In this document: piece by piece, positions 35,630-44,877 of the stretch | Numbering within the stretch: the stretch's first letter is position 1 | Layout: the number at the start of each line of letters is the position of its first letter | Assembly: GCA_964555645.1 (NCBI GenBank) | Contig: CAZKTA010000021.1 | Coordinates: 1 to 50,911, forward strand | Origin: DTLC01 sp964555645 | GTDB taxonomy: Bacteria > Verrucomicrobiota > Verrucomicrobiia > Limisphaerales > DTLC01 | Reading direction: 5' to 3' | Length of the DNA: 50,911 nt | Notes under the pieces: model-generated | Seen by the model: only the letters and a program-made list of their open reading frames with translations | The model's database searches: none | What the model was told of the DNA's origin: nothing | Position numbers and translations under genes: made by a program

Positions 35630-38236
35630 ATGAACTTGGACAGGTTTACCGACAGATCACAAGCGGCGCTGGTTGAGGCGCAGGCAATTGCAACGCGCAA
35701 TCAGCACCAGGCAGTTGATGTTGAGCACTTGGCACTTGCGTTGATCGAACATAAGGAAGGTCTTGTGCCGCGCCTGTTCGAGAAAGCACAAGTCTCGCCT
35801 GAGTTGCTCCGTGCAAAGCTCGAGAATGAAATTGCCAAACTACCCCGTGTAAGCGGCGACACTGCTGTCGGCCAGGGCGTGTACGTGACGCACAGGCTAA
35901 ATCAGCTTCTGGTCAGAGCCGCAGACCAGGCGCGCCGGCTCAAGGACGATTACGTGTCTGTCGAGCACATTGTGCTGGCGATGTTTGATGAACCGGCCAA
36001 CTCGGCGATCGGCAAAATTTTCAAGGAACTCGGCATCAGCAAAAATGACTTCTTGAAGGCACTCAACGAGGTACGCGGGCATCAACGTGTCACTAGCCCG
36101 AACCCTGAAGCGACCTACGAAGCACTCGAAAAATACGGGCGCGACCTAACGCGGTTGGCAGCACAAAACAAGTTGGACCCCGTTATCGGCCGTGATGCCG
36201 AGATTCGGCGTTGTGCGCAGGTGCTCTCGCGTCGGACCAAGAACAATCCGGTGCTCATTGGCGAGCCTGGTGTGGGCAAAACAGCGATTGTTGAGGGGTT
36301 GGCCCGCCGAATAGTTGCCGGTGATGTACCAGACAGCCTCAAGAACAAACGCATTGTTGCGCTTGACCTCGGCGCACTGATAGCCGGCGCAAAGTACAGA
36401 GGTGAATTTGAAGAACGGCTCAAGGCAGTGCTGCATGAGGTCGCCCGCGCACAAGGCCAGGTCATACTGTTCATCGACGAGATCCACAACGTTGTTGGTG
36501 CCGGTAAAGCCGAAGGGGCACTTGACGCGGGTAATATGCTCAAGCCGATGCTGGCCCGCGGCGAACTGCATTGCATCGGCGCGACCACATTGGACGAGTA
36601 CAGGAAATACATCGAGAAAGACGCCGCGCTGGAGCGGCGGTTCCAGCCTGTCTTGGTAAACGAACCTAGCGTCGAAGACACAATCAGCATCCTGCGCGGG
36701 CTGCGTGAGCGGTACGAGCTGCACCACGGCGTGCGCATCCAAGACGCAGCGCTTGTGGCTGCAGCGCAACTTTCGCATAGGTATATCTCCGACAGGTTCC
36801 TGCCGGACAAGGCAATTGATCTGATTGACGAGGCTGCAGCCAAGCTGCGTACCGAGATGGAATCAATGCCCGAGGAACTCGAAAGTCTCGAACGCCGGCT
36901 CATGCAGCTTGAAATCGAGCGTGAAGCGTTGCGCAAAGAAAAAGACCTGGCATCAAAAGAACGACTTGCAGCGCTTGAGAAAGACCTCGCCGAACTCAAA
37001 AGCCAGCGCGACACTCTCAAAGCCCAATGGCAACAGGAAAAAAGTCTAATTGCAGACATCCAAAAACTGCGCGAAGCACTCGAGGTTGCACGCAATGAAA
37101 TGGAACAAGCCGCGCGGCGCAGTGATCTTGGTCGCGTGGCCGAGTTTAAGTACGGCAAAATACCCGCCCTGGAAAAGCAGTTGAAAGAGCTCGAAACAAA
37201 AGCAACGGACACAAAGAACGGACCACGCCTGTTGCAGGAAGAAGTTACCCCCGACGAAGTTGCCGAGGTAGTATCCCGGTGGACAGGCATACCGGTGAGC
37301 CGGCTTTTGGAGGGCGAAAGAGAAAAATTGCTACGCTTGGACGAAATCTTGCACAGGCGTGTCGTTGGGCAGGACGAAGCCGTTCAAGCTGTTGCAGACG
37401 CAGTCGTCCGCGCGCGTTCAGGGCTCAAAGACCCGAAGCGCCCGATCGGCTCGTTCATTTTCCTTGGGCCCACCGGGGTTGGCAAAACCGAGCTTGCGCG
37501 TGCTCTTGCTGAGGCACTGTTCGACACCGAGGAAAACATGGTGCGCATAGACATGAGCGAGTACATGGAAAAACACGCCGTGTCGCGCTTGATCGGTGCG
37601 CCTCCGGGCTACGTTGGTTACGAAGAAGGCGGGCAGTTGACCGAGGCCGTCCGCCGGAAACCGTACAGCGTCATTTTGTTCGACGAAATCGAAAAAGCAC
37701 ATCACGACGTATTCAACGTGCTGTTGCAAATTTTGGACGATGGCAGGCTCACGGATAGTCAGGGTCACACGGTTGACTTCCGTAACACGATCATCATCAT
37801 GACGAGCAACATCGGCAGTCCGCTGCTGTCCGATGGCGTAATTGAAGGGGGCGAAATACCCGAGCGCGTGCGGAGCCAGGTCATGGCTGAGCTGCGCCGG
37901 CATTTCAGGCCGGAGTTCCTCAATCGCGTGGACGAGATTGTTTTGTTCAAGCCGCTTACGCTCGACGACATTAAAAGGATTGTTGACCTGCAACTTGCGC
38001 TACTGCGCCAACGGCTGGCCGAGCGCCACATCGAACTGGAGCTGACCGATCCCGCCAAAGAACACATCGCACGCGAGGGGTACGACCCGGTGTACGGTGC
38101 ACGGCCGCTCAAGCGGTTCATCCAACGCCACATCGAAACACCGCTCTCACGCAAGCTCATCGCAGGCGCAATCACCGACAACAGCCGGGTGCAGGTTGAT
38201 CTGCGCAAAGGTGAACTGGTATTCACAAAAGTGTAA
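35630..38236 (+). CDS. clpB: ATP-dependent disaggregase ClpB
   Basis: The protein has 868 residues. This Hsp100 chaperone works with DnaK to pull proteins out of aggregates. It has an N-domain with double Clp repeat (MNLDRFTDRSQAALVEAQ), a first AAA module with Walker A GEPGVGKT (about 211) and GAKYRGEFEERLK pore loop, and a long coiled-coil middle domain (about 400-520, rich in LER/KDL) that distinguishes ClpB from ClpA/ClpC. The second AAA module has GPTGVGKT (about 613) and GAPPGYVGYEEGGQLTE. ATG 35630 is chosen over an upstream in-frame start (35591) because it matches the family N-terminus. Heat-shock control would be expected but I see no CIRCE element upstream. Confidence 0.97.
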   Translation: MNLDRFTDRSQAALVEAQAIATRNQHQAVDVEHLALALIEHKEGLVPRLFEKAQVSPELLRAKLENEIAKLPRVSGDTAVGQGVYVTHRLNQLLVRAADQARRLKDDYVSVEHIVLAMFDEPANSAIGKIFKELGISKNDFLKALNEVRGHQRVTSPNPEATYEALEKYGRDLTRLAAQNKLDPVIGRDAEIRRCAQVLSRRTKNNPVLIGEPGVGKTAIVEGLARRIVAGDVPDSLKNKRIVALDLGALIAGAKYRGEFEERLKAVLHEVARAQGQVILFIDEIHNVVGAGKAEGALDAGNMLKPMLARGELHCIGATTLDEYRKYIEKDAALERRFQPVLVNEPSVEDTISILRGLRERYELHHGVRIQDAALVAAAQLSHRYISDRFLPDKAIDLIDEAAAKLRTEMESMPEELESLERRLMQLEIEREALRKEKDLASKERLAALEKDLAELKSQRDTLKAQWQQEKSLIADIQKLREALEVARNEMEQAARRSDLGRVAEFKYGKIPALEKQLKELETKATDTKNGPRLLQEEVTPDEVAEVVSRWTGIPVSRLLEGEREKLLRLDEILHRRVVGQDEAVQAVADAVVRARSGLKDPKRPIGSFIFLGPTGVGKTELARALAEALFDTEENMVRIDMSEYMEKHAVSRLIGAPPGYVGYEEGGQLTEAVRRKPYSVILFDEIEKAHHDVFNVLLQILDDGRLTDSQGHTVDFRNTIIIMTSNIGSPLLSDGVIEGGEIPERVRSQVMAELRRHFRPEFLNRVDEIVLFKPLTLDDIKRIVDLQLALLRQRLAERHIELELTDPAKEHIAREGYDPVYGARPLKRFIQRHIETPLSRKLIAGAITDNSRVQVDLRKGELVFTKV

Positions 38237-38422
38237 AGCCGAATTGCATTTGCGGGTGTCTGGCGCCCAAAGCCAACCCAAGTAGTCCGCGACTGCAGCC
38301 ACGAAAACCATGCCGGCGGGGCTGGAACCCCAGCTGACCGCAAAACATTCACGTTGAACCCGATTTTCGAGCTCGGGGAAGCAGCTCAAAGGCTCTGGGC
38401 TTCGGTAGCATACAACACGAGG

Positions 38423-39175
38423 TTAACCATGCGGGTGACGATGCAACAACGCGTGCGGTTTTTCGAGGCCGTGTGCGAGCATAAATGGTTCGTCGGCCAG
38501 TACCTCGAGGGTTGGGCCTTCGCGCACAAGCCGACCCTGGTCAAGCACAAGCACGCGATTGCACAGGTCAACCACAAGCTCAAGATCGTGCGTGGCGACA
38601 AGTTTTGTGCCTGGCAACGTTTGCAAGAGCCGCTTAAACTCGCGCCGGCCACGCGGGTCAAGACCACCGGTTGGTTCATCCAGGACTAGCACGGCAGGTT
38701 TACACGCTAGCACGCCGGCCAAGCATACGCGGCGTTTTTCGCCTTGGCTAAGCCGATGCGGTTGGCGGTGCTCGAATCCTTCGAGGCCAACCATCCGGAG
38801 ACACGACTGCACAAGTGTATCCAGCTCGGGTCCATCTGCTCCCAACTGGCGCGGCCCAAACGCAACGTCGTCAAAAACAGTAGCTGCGATCAATTGGTCA
38901 TCTGGGTCCTGGAATAAGAGCCCAACCCGTTGCCTAATGCGATCCACTGTGTTGTGTGTAAGCGGGTCGCCTGCGATCCAGACCTGCGGTTGCTCGGGCA
39001 GTCGCTCGGGCAATAACCCGTTTAAATGCAACAGCAACGTTGACTTGCCCGCACCGTTGGGGCCAAGCACACCCACGCACTCGCCCTGCGCCACTGCAAA
39101 CGTGATGTTATCAAGCGCGCGTTGGTTGCTCGGGTACGAATACGATAGATGCTTAACTTCAATTGCTGGATTCAT
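38423..39175 (-). CDS. ECF transporter ATPase subunit (CbiO/EcfA-like)
   Basis: This is a 250-residue ABC ATPase: Walker A GPNGAGKST, Q-loop LLFQDPDDQ (the FQDPDDQ form is typical of CbiO/EcfA), signature LSQGEKRRV, Walker B VLVLDEPTGGLDP and the switch His in VATHD. It powers uptake of a vitamin or metal ion with the membrane T subunit encoded just upstream (4-bp overlap, ATGA). Only one A subunit is encoded here, as in cobalt/nickel/biotin-type systems. ATG 39175 is chosen by family start and overlap. No substrate-binding S subunit is near, so the substrate cannot be assigned. Confidence 0.92.
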   Translation of the reverse strand: MNPAIEVKHLSYSYPSNQRALDNITFAVAQGECVGVLGPNGAGKSTLLLHLNGLLPERLPEQPQVWIAGDPLTHNTVDRIRQRVGLLFQDPDDQLIAATVFDDVAFGPRQLGADGPELDTLVQSCLRMVGLEGFEHRQPHRLSQGEKRRVCLAGVLACKPAVLVLDEPTGGLDPRGRREFKRLLQTLPGTKLVATHDLELVVDLCNRVLVLDQGRLVREGPTLEVLADEPFMLAHGLEKPHALLHRHPHG

Positions 39176-39801
39176 TTCCACCCCCGCGCACACATGGCAA
39201 GATAGATTCGTTCGGCGCGGTCTGCCGCACGCACAAATAACCGCGCAGCAACACCGGCGGCATTGCGCCACACGACAAGGCGCCGGCGCGAAAACGTGCG
39301 ACTCGTACGCGCGCGTTGCATACGGACGGATTCTTCCACCAAAACCGGCAAATACCGGTACATTAATGCAAGCGTTGTCAGAAGCGGCCCGGGCATCCGC
39401 AAGCGCCGCAACACGCCCAAGAGCTCGTGGAATGGTGTTGTATAGCCAAGCAGCAGCATCGCCAAAACACACAGATTGCTCTTTATTAATACCGCGTAAA
39501 AGACAGGTTTAGCCTCTGGTCTAAACAATGCCAAAACCGCCACCCCGACAATAAACGGCTCAACAATGGCCAGGCGTTTCAGTGCGAACAAAACCGGCAT
39601 GCGCGCCAGCAACCAAACGACGGCCAGGACAATGCCTGGCAAAAGATAAAATATGTGAGGCCGACGCGGCCCGAGCGCAGTGCCAAGCACAAGCAGCATC
39701 GTTACAGTAAGCTTCAACGCTGCGTCAACCGTCTGCAGGCGCTTTTTTTTCGCTGTTGTTACACCGGCTCCAATCATTTCAAACCCAAACACAATGTGCA
39801 T
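39172..39801 (-). CDS. ECF transporter membrane T subunit (CbiQ/EcfT-like)
   Basis: The protein has about 209 residues from ATG 39801 (ATG 39819 possible). There are four or five hydrophobic helices, then the cytosolic coupling helices with the short charged motifs of the family: MQRARTSRTF (the A-R-x-x-R/S-G/T-F box) and the second helix AERIYLAMCARGW. TTPFHELLGVLRRLRMP before TLALMYRYLPVLVEE is also typical. The N-terminus is somewhat short against usual CbiQ (about 225-250) and contains an A8 run (minus strand, 39743-39750). The gene is translationally coupled to the ATPase gene. No cbiM/cbiN or other S gene lies upstream, where the divergent lhgO begins. Confidence 0.85.
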   Translation of the reverse strand: MHIVFGFEMIGAGVTTAKKKRLQTVDAALKLTVTMLLVLGTALGPRRPHIFYLLPGIVLAVVWLLARMPVLFALKRLAIVEPFIVGVAVLALFRPEAKPVFYAVLIKSNLCVLAMLLLGYTTPFHELLGVLRRLRMPGPLLTTLALMYRYLPVLVEESVRMQRARTSRTFSRRRLVVWRNAAGVAARLFVRAADRAERIYLAMCARGWK

Positions 39802-40145
39802 GCGCAGCCTTGATCGCAACCGAGCAAAGGCGTTGCATAACGCACACGAACGACAAGCTAGTCGAAACCCAAATCGCTTCGCAACTTTGCTGGTTGTTTA
39901 AATTGCGTGTTCGAACATCAGACAGACCAAAAAACTGCTGGTGCCGGCTGCAGCCGATGTTGCGTACGGTTACCCGGCGGGTTTGCACTTGCATATGGTG
40001 AAATTTGTTTGGTTATCATCCGCTCGCATGCTTTTGCGTGTAGCCCCGGACGGAGCGTCGTAGCAGCACAACCTTGGAACAGGCCGAAGAATGATCTTGG
40101 GCAGCCGGTGTAAGCCGGGGACATTAAACATCAGCTCGGCTAAAG
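39802..40145. other. Divergent intergenic region (EcfT-like / lhgO)
   Basis: These 344 bp must carry both promoters. A perfect 12-bp palindrome CGGCTGCAGCCG lies at 39945-39956 and could be an operator. I looked for cobalamin- or thiamine-riboswitch cores ahead of the transporter genes and saw none. Confidence 0.4.
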
Positions 40146-41345
40146 ATGAACATCGAGATAATCGTTGTGGGTGGTGGTATTGTCGGTCTCAGCACCGCGT
40201 GGCAGTTGCTGCAAAAAAAACCGGTCCTGCGACTGTTATTGCTTGAGAAGGAAACAGCACTCGGGCAACACCAAACCGGTCACAACAGCGGTGTGCTCCA
40301 TGCCGGTCTTTACTACAGGCCTGGCTCTGCAAAGGCGCAGCTGGCTGTGCAAGGCCTGCAGCAAATGGTTACGTTTTGTCGGCAGCACGGTGTTCCATTC
40401 GAGCAATGCGGCAAGATCGTGGTTGCAACCAGCCAAGATGAACTGCCGCGACTCAATGCCCTGTTCCAACGTGGCTTGGAGAACGGTCTGCTCGGCTTGC
40501 AGCGGTTGACCCGGGAACAGATCAATGAACTTGAACCGCACGCAGCCGGTATTGCAGCTGTCCATGTACCACAGGAAGGGATAGTTGATTATGGGTTGGT
40601 AGTGGCTAAGTTGGGCGAGCTAATCCAGCAAGCAGGCGGCCAAATCCGGTGCAACGCGCGTGTTGAGCGGATTACACACCAAACCAACGGTTGGGTTGTT
40701 GAAACAACCGCAGGTGAATTCCACGCAAAATTTGTTGTTACATGTGCAGGCCTGCATGCCGACAGGCTGGTACGTGCTGCAGGGCGAAACCCGCCGATAA
40801 AAATCGTACCGTTCAGGGGTGAATACTACAAGGTCCGCCACGACCGACAGTATCTAGTGCGTAACTTGATCTATCCGGTGCCTGACCCGAAGTTCCCGTT
40901 TCTTGGCGTGCATTTCACACGGCTGATCAAAGGTGGGATCGAGGTCGGGCCAGACGCCGTGCTCGCTTTTGCGCGCGAAGGCTACAGTTGGCAGGACGTG
41001 AACCTGCGCGACCTGGGCGAGTCACTTCTTTTTCCTGGGTTGTGGCGGTTTATTGCAGCACATCCTGGCATGTGCGCCTCCGAAATCTGGACCTCGCTTT
41101 CCAAAGTTGCGTTTTGCAAGCGCCTACAAAAGCTCGTGCCCGAAATCACTCCTGCCGACCTCGAGCCGGGCGGCGCAGGCGTGCGCGCCCAGGCCATGCG
41201 ATCCGACGGTACGCTGGTCGAGGATTTCATGTTCGACGAAGGACACGGTTTCTTGCATGTGCTGAACGCACCGTCGCCTGCTGCAACAGCAGCTCTTGCC
41301 ATCAGCGAAAGGATAGCTGAACGTGTGCTGGCGCAACTGTCGTAG
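40146..41345 (+). CDS. lhgO: L-2-hydroxyglutarate oxidase
   Basis: This 399-residue FAD-dependent enzyme of the D-amino-acid-oxidase-like superfamily oxidises L-2-hydroxyglutarate to 2-oxoglutarate and feeds electrons to the membrane quinone pool. It shows the Rossmann FAD motif VVGGGIVGLSTAW (7-19), LLLEKE (end of strand 2), GHNSGVLHAGLYYRPGS (active-site segment of LhgO), PFRGEYYKV and the closing FVLHVLNAPSP-like GFLHVLNAPSPAATAAL. Length is normal for the family. The gene stands alone. No glutarate pathway genes are nearby. Confidence 0.94.
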   Translation: MNIEIIVVGGGIVGLSTAWQLLQKKPVLRLLLLEKETALGQHQTGHNSGVLHAGLYYRPGSAKAQLAVQGLQQMVTFCRQHGVPFEQCGKIVVATSQDELPRLNALFQRGLENGLLGLQRLTREQINELEPHAAGIAAVHVPQEGIVDYGLVVAKLGELIQQAGGQIRCNARVERITHQTNGWVVETTAGEFHAKFVVTCAGLHADRLVRAAGRNPPIKIVPFRGEYYKVRHDRQYLVRNLIYPVPDPKFPFLGVHFTRLIKGGIEVGPDAVLAFAREGYSWQDVNLRDLGESLLFPGLWRFIAAHPGMCASEIWTSLSKVAFCKRLQKLVPEITPADLEPGGAGVRAQAMRSDGTLVEDFMFDEGHGFLHVLNAPSPAATAALAISERIAERVLAQLS

Positions 41346-41740
41346 TTAGTCTGTGTGTGTGTGGAGTGTTATAGCTGCGTTTGTAAAGATGCGGTTCTTC
41401 GAGCAACCGACTCGTTCGGCGGTCTCACAAGCTGCGAAACCCACTGAAGCGGCTCACTGATTTAGCCGGGCCGGTGTTCAACAGGTTGAAGCACAATGCC
41501 AACTAAAAGGCGGTAAACACACGGCTTTGTGTCCACAACAACCCTCCCAAATTTTGAAATGCACCTATACTACCGAATCGCGCATGGCGATGGTGGTTTA
41601 CCGGGGCGACGGAGCACGAAACTTCATCTGCCGCCAAAATTCCAGCAGCACAATAAAACGCGAATCACGCTCGTACATCGGCTCATTGTTTTATGTCGGC
41701 TCAGTTCTACTGCACATGGGTGGCGCCGCAGCCGGTGTTT
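41346..41740. other. 395-bp intergenic region without supported gene
   Basis: It lies between two convergent genes (lhgO + and the Nif3-like gene -). Short open frames (41527-41817, 41529-41777) overlap the Nif3-like gene and lack any protein-like pattern. No terminator with a T-run is visible. Confidence 0.4.
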
Positions 41741-42502
41741 TCATAAACCGGATGGGTTATCCAAAAATGTCCATTGAAGACGGAATTTGCGCGCCAAATG
41801 CGCCGCAAGTGCTTTGACACCGAACGTTTCAGTAGCGTAATGGCCTGCGTACATAACGTTAATCCCGAGTTCTTCAGCAACACTAAACGTCCAATGTGGC
41901 CCTTCGCCGGTTACGAACGTGTCTATGCCCGCTGCGGCTGCGCGGCGCAGTTCAGCGCCTGCGTTGCCCGTAACAACCCCAATGCTGCGACAAACTTTCG
42001 GTCCTGCACTGAGCACAATTGGCGGTCGGCCAGTTACATGCTCCAATCGTTTCGTTAGCTCGGCTCGGGTTAAGTTTGCTTTTGCCTTGAACCCGATTGG
42101 CTGTCCGTGCTCTTCGAAAAATGGCTTGGTGTGTCTTAGCCCCAGTGCAATGCACAGTTGCGCGTTGTTGCCAAGCCGCGGGTGCGCGTCAAGTGGCAGA
42201 TGCGAGGCGTAAACTGCAACGTTGTGTTCGATTAACGACCGTAACAGCATGAACCTTTTTGCGCGCCAAGGCACCGTTGCCGACCAGAACAATCCATGGT
42301 GCACAATTAACAGGTCTGCGCCGGACTCGACTGCTAGTTTGACCGTGCCAAGGTTAAGGTCCACGGCAGCACCAACGCGACTGACAGTGCCGCCGTTCTC
42401 AAGCTGCAACCCGTTTACTGCTCCGTCGTAATCCCTGAATTGTGCAGTGCGCAACAGCCTGTCGCAGTAATTGACAATTGCAGCAAGTCGAACCATTGCC
42501 AT
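41741..42502 (-). CDS. Nif3-like dinuclear metal-centre protein
   Basis: The protein has 253 residues from ATG 42502 (ATG 42496 also possible). It belongs to the Nif3/YbgI family of ring-shaped hexamers with two metal ions per subunit. The metal ligands are visible as VHHGLFW, SHLPLDAHPRLGNNAQL and, near the C-terminus, GEGPHW and YAGHYATE. GVVTGNAG is the conserved turn before the last pair. Activity is uncertain: GTP cyclohydrolase I type 2 annotation is common, and hydrolase or metal-chaperone roles have been suggested. The frame upstream of 42502 has no family resemblance and is left out. It is divergent from the TonB operon with 153 bp between. Confidence 0.93.
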   Translation of the reverse strand: MAMVRLAAIVNYCDRLLRTAQFRDYDGAVNGLQLENGGTVSRVGAAVDLNLGTVKLAVESGADLLIVHHGLFWSATVPWRAKRFMLLRSLIEHNVAVYASHLPLDAHPRLGNNAQLCIALGLRHTKPFFEEHGQPIGFKAKANLTRAELTKRLEHVTGRPPIVLSAGPKVCRSIGVVTGNAGAELRRAAAAGIDTFVTGEGPHWTFSVAEELGINVMYAGHYATETFGVKALAAHLARKFRLQWTFLDNPSGL

Positions 42503-42655
42503 GCGCTCAACCAACCAGAACTTTGGCAGTGTGCAAAGCCTGAAAAACAGCCGCTTTATGAATGCGCCCACCACTTGGCAGGGTGCAAGCTTGTATGTGG
42601 CCGGGTAGGCTAAACAGTTGCGTAGCACAGACAGTTGCGGCAATGTTTGCAACGC

Positions 42656-43666
42656 ATGGCCGACGATAAATTGTCAGTGTCAACTTTGCGATTCGACCGC
42701 GCCGAATTGACGCGGTTGGCATGGGCATTTGTCGTTTCGGTGCTTTTGCATGCGTGTTGTTTCGGCGGGTACAAGCTCGGCGCAAAACTGCACATCTGGG
42801 AAACAATTAAACTGTCTGCGTTGGCCGATCCGGTCAGGCAAACGTTGGCTAAACTTGTCGGACAACAACCCGTCTTGACTGAATCACCTGCATTACGCGA
42901 TGTACCGCTTGTATTTGTTGATGTGAATCCGGCCGTTGCAAGCGCAGAACCGCCTAAAACTGCAAAATACTATTCCGACAGACACTCGGTTGCTGCGAAT
43001 CCGGATGCCGATAAGGTCACAGGCGTGCCAAAGATAGACGGCTCGCAAACACTTGTCCCGAAAACCGAAGACGTACCTCGTGCGCAACCTGTACCTTTGG
43101 CACCACTGCCGACTTTGATTCCCGAACCAGCTCAATTACCTCAGGCAAAACCAGAGCCAGCACACCCACCGGGTGATCTGGTCATGGCCAAACCGCAGGT
43201 CGGCCCCGACCAAACAACAACTCAGCCAGCGCAGACACGGCCTAGAACATTACGCGAGGCACTTGCACGGGCTGAGCAACGCACAGGTATCGCAGGCCAG
43301 AAAATGAAGCAGGACGGCGGTGTCAGACGTCGCGCACTTGAATCATCGCTTGATGTGATGGCACTGCCGTTTGGTGCCTACGACAGGGCGGTTGTTGAGG
43401 CGGTACAAAACCGTTGGTATTACTTGCTTGACAGCGGCGATTTTGCGCGTGAACGAACAGGCAAGGTTGTGCTCGAGTTCAACCTCACCTATGACGGCCG
43501 CGTCACAGATATGAAAGTTGTCGAAAACACCGTCAACGAACTTTTATGTTTGCTCTGTCAAAAAGCGATTCTTGATCCGGCGCCGTACCCACGTTGGCCG
43601 ACCGAGATGCGGCGTATGATCGGTTCAGATACACGGCATGTGCGGTTCACTTTTTACTACGACTAA
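42656..43666 (+). CDS. TonB-family energy transducer
   Basis: The protein has 336 residues. It has a short cytosolic N-terminus, one signal-anchor helix (about 22-40, AWAFVVSVLLHACCFGGYKLG), a long Pro/Gln/Lys-rich periplasmic spacer (about 90-200) and a C-terminal TonB/TolA-like domain (about 240-336) with VVEAVQNRWYYLL and GKVVLEFNLTYDGRVTDMKV. It links the ExbB-ExbD proton channel, encoded directly downstream, to outer-membrane receptors or, in a TolA role, to the Tol system. The spacing to the exbB-type gene is 54 bp, so the three form an operon. ATG 42656 is preferred to an upstream TTG at 42635. Confidence 0.85.
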   Translation: MADDKLSVSTLRFDRAELTRLAWAFVVSVLLHACCFGGYKLGAKLHIWETIKLSALADPVRQTLAKLVGQQPVLTESPALRDVPLVFVDVNPAVASAEPPKTAKYYSDRHSVAANPDADKVTGVPKIDGSQTLVPKTEDVPRAQPVPLAPLPTLIPEPAQLPQAKPEPAHPPGDLVMAKPQVGPDQTTTQPAQTRPRTLREALARAEQRTGIAGQKMKQDGGVRRRALESSLDVMALPFGAYDRAVVEAVQNRWYYLLDSGDFARERTGKVVLEFNLTYDGRVTDMKVVENTVNELLCLLCQKAILDPAPYPRWPTEMRRMIGSDTRHVRFTFYYD

Positions 43667-43720
43667 CCACAGCGCCATGGAAATGACACCTACAAAAGCT
43701 TTTGGGCTAAACAACTTCAT

Positions 43721-44308
43721 ATGGAAACGCTCGTTTACGCACTGCTCATAGCGACATCGATTGTTGGTCTGACATTTATAATCGAACGCGCCTTTGCATT
43801 GCGCTGGCACAGAGTTTTACCCCCTGAAGTCGAAGCCGCTGTGCAATCGTGCAGGACCCGGCAGGATGTACCGATGCTGCGCCGGGTGTGCGAAAAACAT
43901 CCTTCGCCTTTAAGCCGGCTGCTGTTGCTTGCAGCAGATCATCTGGATTGGCCAAAGGCGGACAACGAAGACGCGCTCCAGACACAGGCAAGGCGCGAGA
44001 TCGTGCGGCTCGAACGCGGGCTGGTTGTGTTGGAGGTCATCGTTGGAATTGCGCCATTGCTCGGTCTTGTTGGCACAATTGCGGGCATGATGGCCTTGTT
44101 CCGCAACGTCGGCCAGACCGGCCTTGGCGACGCAATGCAACTTGCCAGGGGGATTTCATTGATCCTAAACGCAACGCTCATCGGGCTTTTGATTGCGATT
44201 CCGTCGCTGATCTTCTGGAGCTATTACACAAAAAAGGTCGAAATGTTGACCGTTGAGCTTGAAACAATGTGCGCCGAGTTCATCCGGCGCCAGTACAGCA
44301 AGGATTAA
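43721..44308 (+). CDS. exbB: ExbB/TolQ/MotA-family proton channel subunit
   Basis: The protein has 195 residues with three transmembrane helices (about 4-22, 103-125 and 138-165). The conserved segment GIAPLLGLVGTIAGMMALFRNV, followed by ISLILNATLIGLLIAIPSLI, is diagnostic for the MotA/TolQ/ExbB superfamily. It forms the inner-membrane proton channel with the ExbD-like protein. It is shorter than E. coli ExbB (244) because the cytosolic loop is reduced. The order tonB-exbB-exbD with 54- and 8-bp gaps supports a TonB or Tol-like motor. Whether it serves nutrient uptake or envelope stability cannot be decided. Confidence 0.92.
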   Translation: METLVYALLIATSIVGLTFIIERAFALRWHRVLPPEVEAAVQSCRTRQDVPMLRRVCEKHPSPLSRLLLLAADHLDWPKADNEDALQTQARREIVRLERGLVVLEVIVGIAPLLGLVGTIAGMMALFRNVGQTGLGDAMQLARGISLILNATLIGLLIAIPSLIFWSYYTKKVEMLTVELETMCAEFIRRQYSKD

Positions 44309-44316
44309 CGGGTGCC

Positions 44317-44751
44317 ATGCGGTTTTTCATTCGCAAACGCAGACAAACACCCTCTGTGATCATCGTGGCACTGATCGACGTGTTGATTGTGCTGTTGATC
44401 TTTCTGATGGTCACAACAACATTCAGGCAGCAACCTGCGCTGCGGCTTGCGCTACCTGAATCCGCCCAGGCACAAAAACCCGGCGCAAGCGAAGCCGCGC
44501 CGCTTGTGGTATCCATTGACGAAAAAGGCGCACTGTGGCTCGGGCATGAGCCGCGGCCGGTCACAGCCGAACGGCTCAAGTCAGAATTGCTTGCGCGTGC
44601 GGAGAAAAATCCTGAAATCAAACTAGCCATCAGCGCAGATAAAAACGCGCCCTTCGGGCAGGTTATCAAGGTCATGGACGCCGCCAAAGCAGCCGGCATA
44701 AAAACCGTTAACGCATACACAAGAGAAACCTCTGACAGGACCGTTCAGTAA
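44317..44751 (+). CDS. exbD: ExbD/TolR-family proton channel subunit
   Basis: The protein has 144 residues: one transmembrane helix near the N-terminus (IIVALIDVLIVLLIFLMVTT) carrying the essential Asp of the family in ALIDVLIVLLIF, then a periplasmic domain with VVSIDEKGALWLG and APFGQVIKVMDAAKAAGI, normal for ExbD/TolR. ATG 44317 is chosen because it puts MRFF before the helix, and it starts 8 bp after the exbB stop with AAGGA about 12-17 bases upstream. It is the last gene of the operon, convergent with the response regulator gene. Confidence 0.92.
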   Translation: MRFFIRKRRQTPSVIIVALIDVLIVLLIFLMVTTTFRQQPALRLALPESAQAQKPGASEAAPLVVSIDEKGALWLGHEPRPVTAERLKSELLARAEKNPEIKLAISADKNAPFGQVIKVMDAAKAAGIKTVNAYTRETSDRTVQ

Positions 44752-44877
44752 GCACCACGCCGGTTTTAAGCGATCGGTTTCGAGGATGCCGACGTATGCT
44801 CCGAGCCTGCACTTGTTGAATGGACCCACTGCGATTTTGGGGGTTCCCGTGCGCGCCACGATTTAGAAAGGTTAGCC

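Noticed and set aside
38237..38422. Possible cobalamin riboswitch next to the ECF genes
   Set aside because: The stretch lies downstream of the ECF genes, not upstream, and lacks the B12-box core.
41527..41817. Open frame downstream of lhgO
   Set aside because: It overlaps the 3' end of the Nif3-like gene and has no protein-like pattern.
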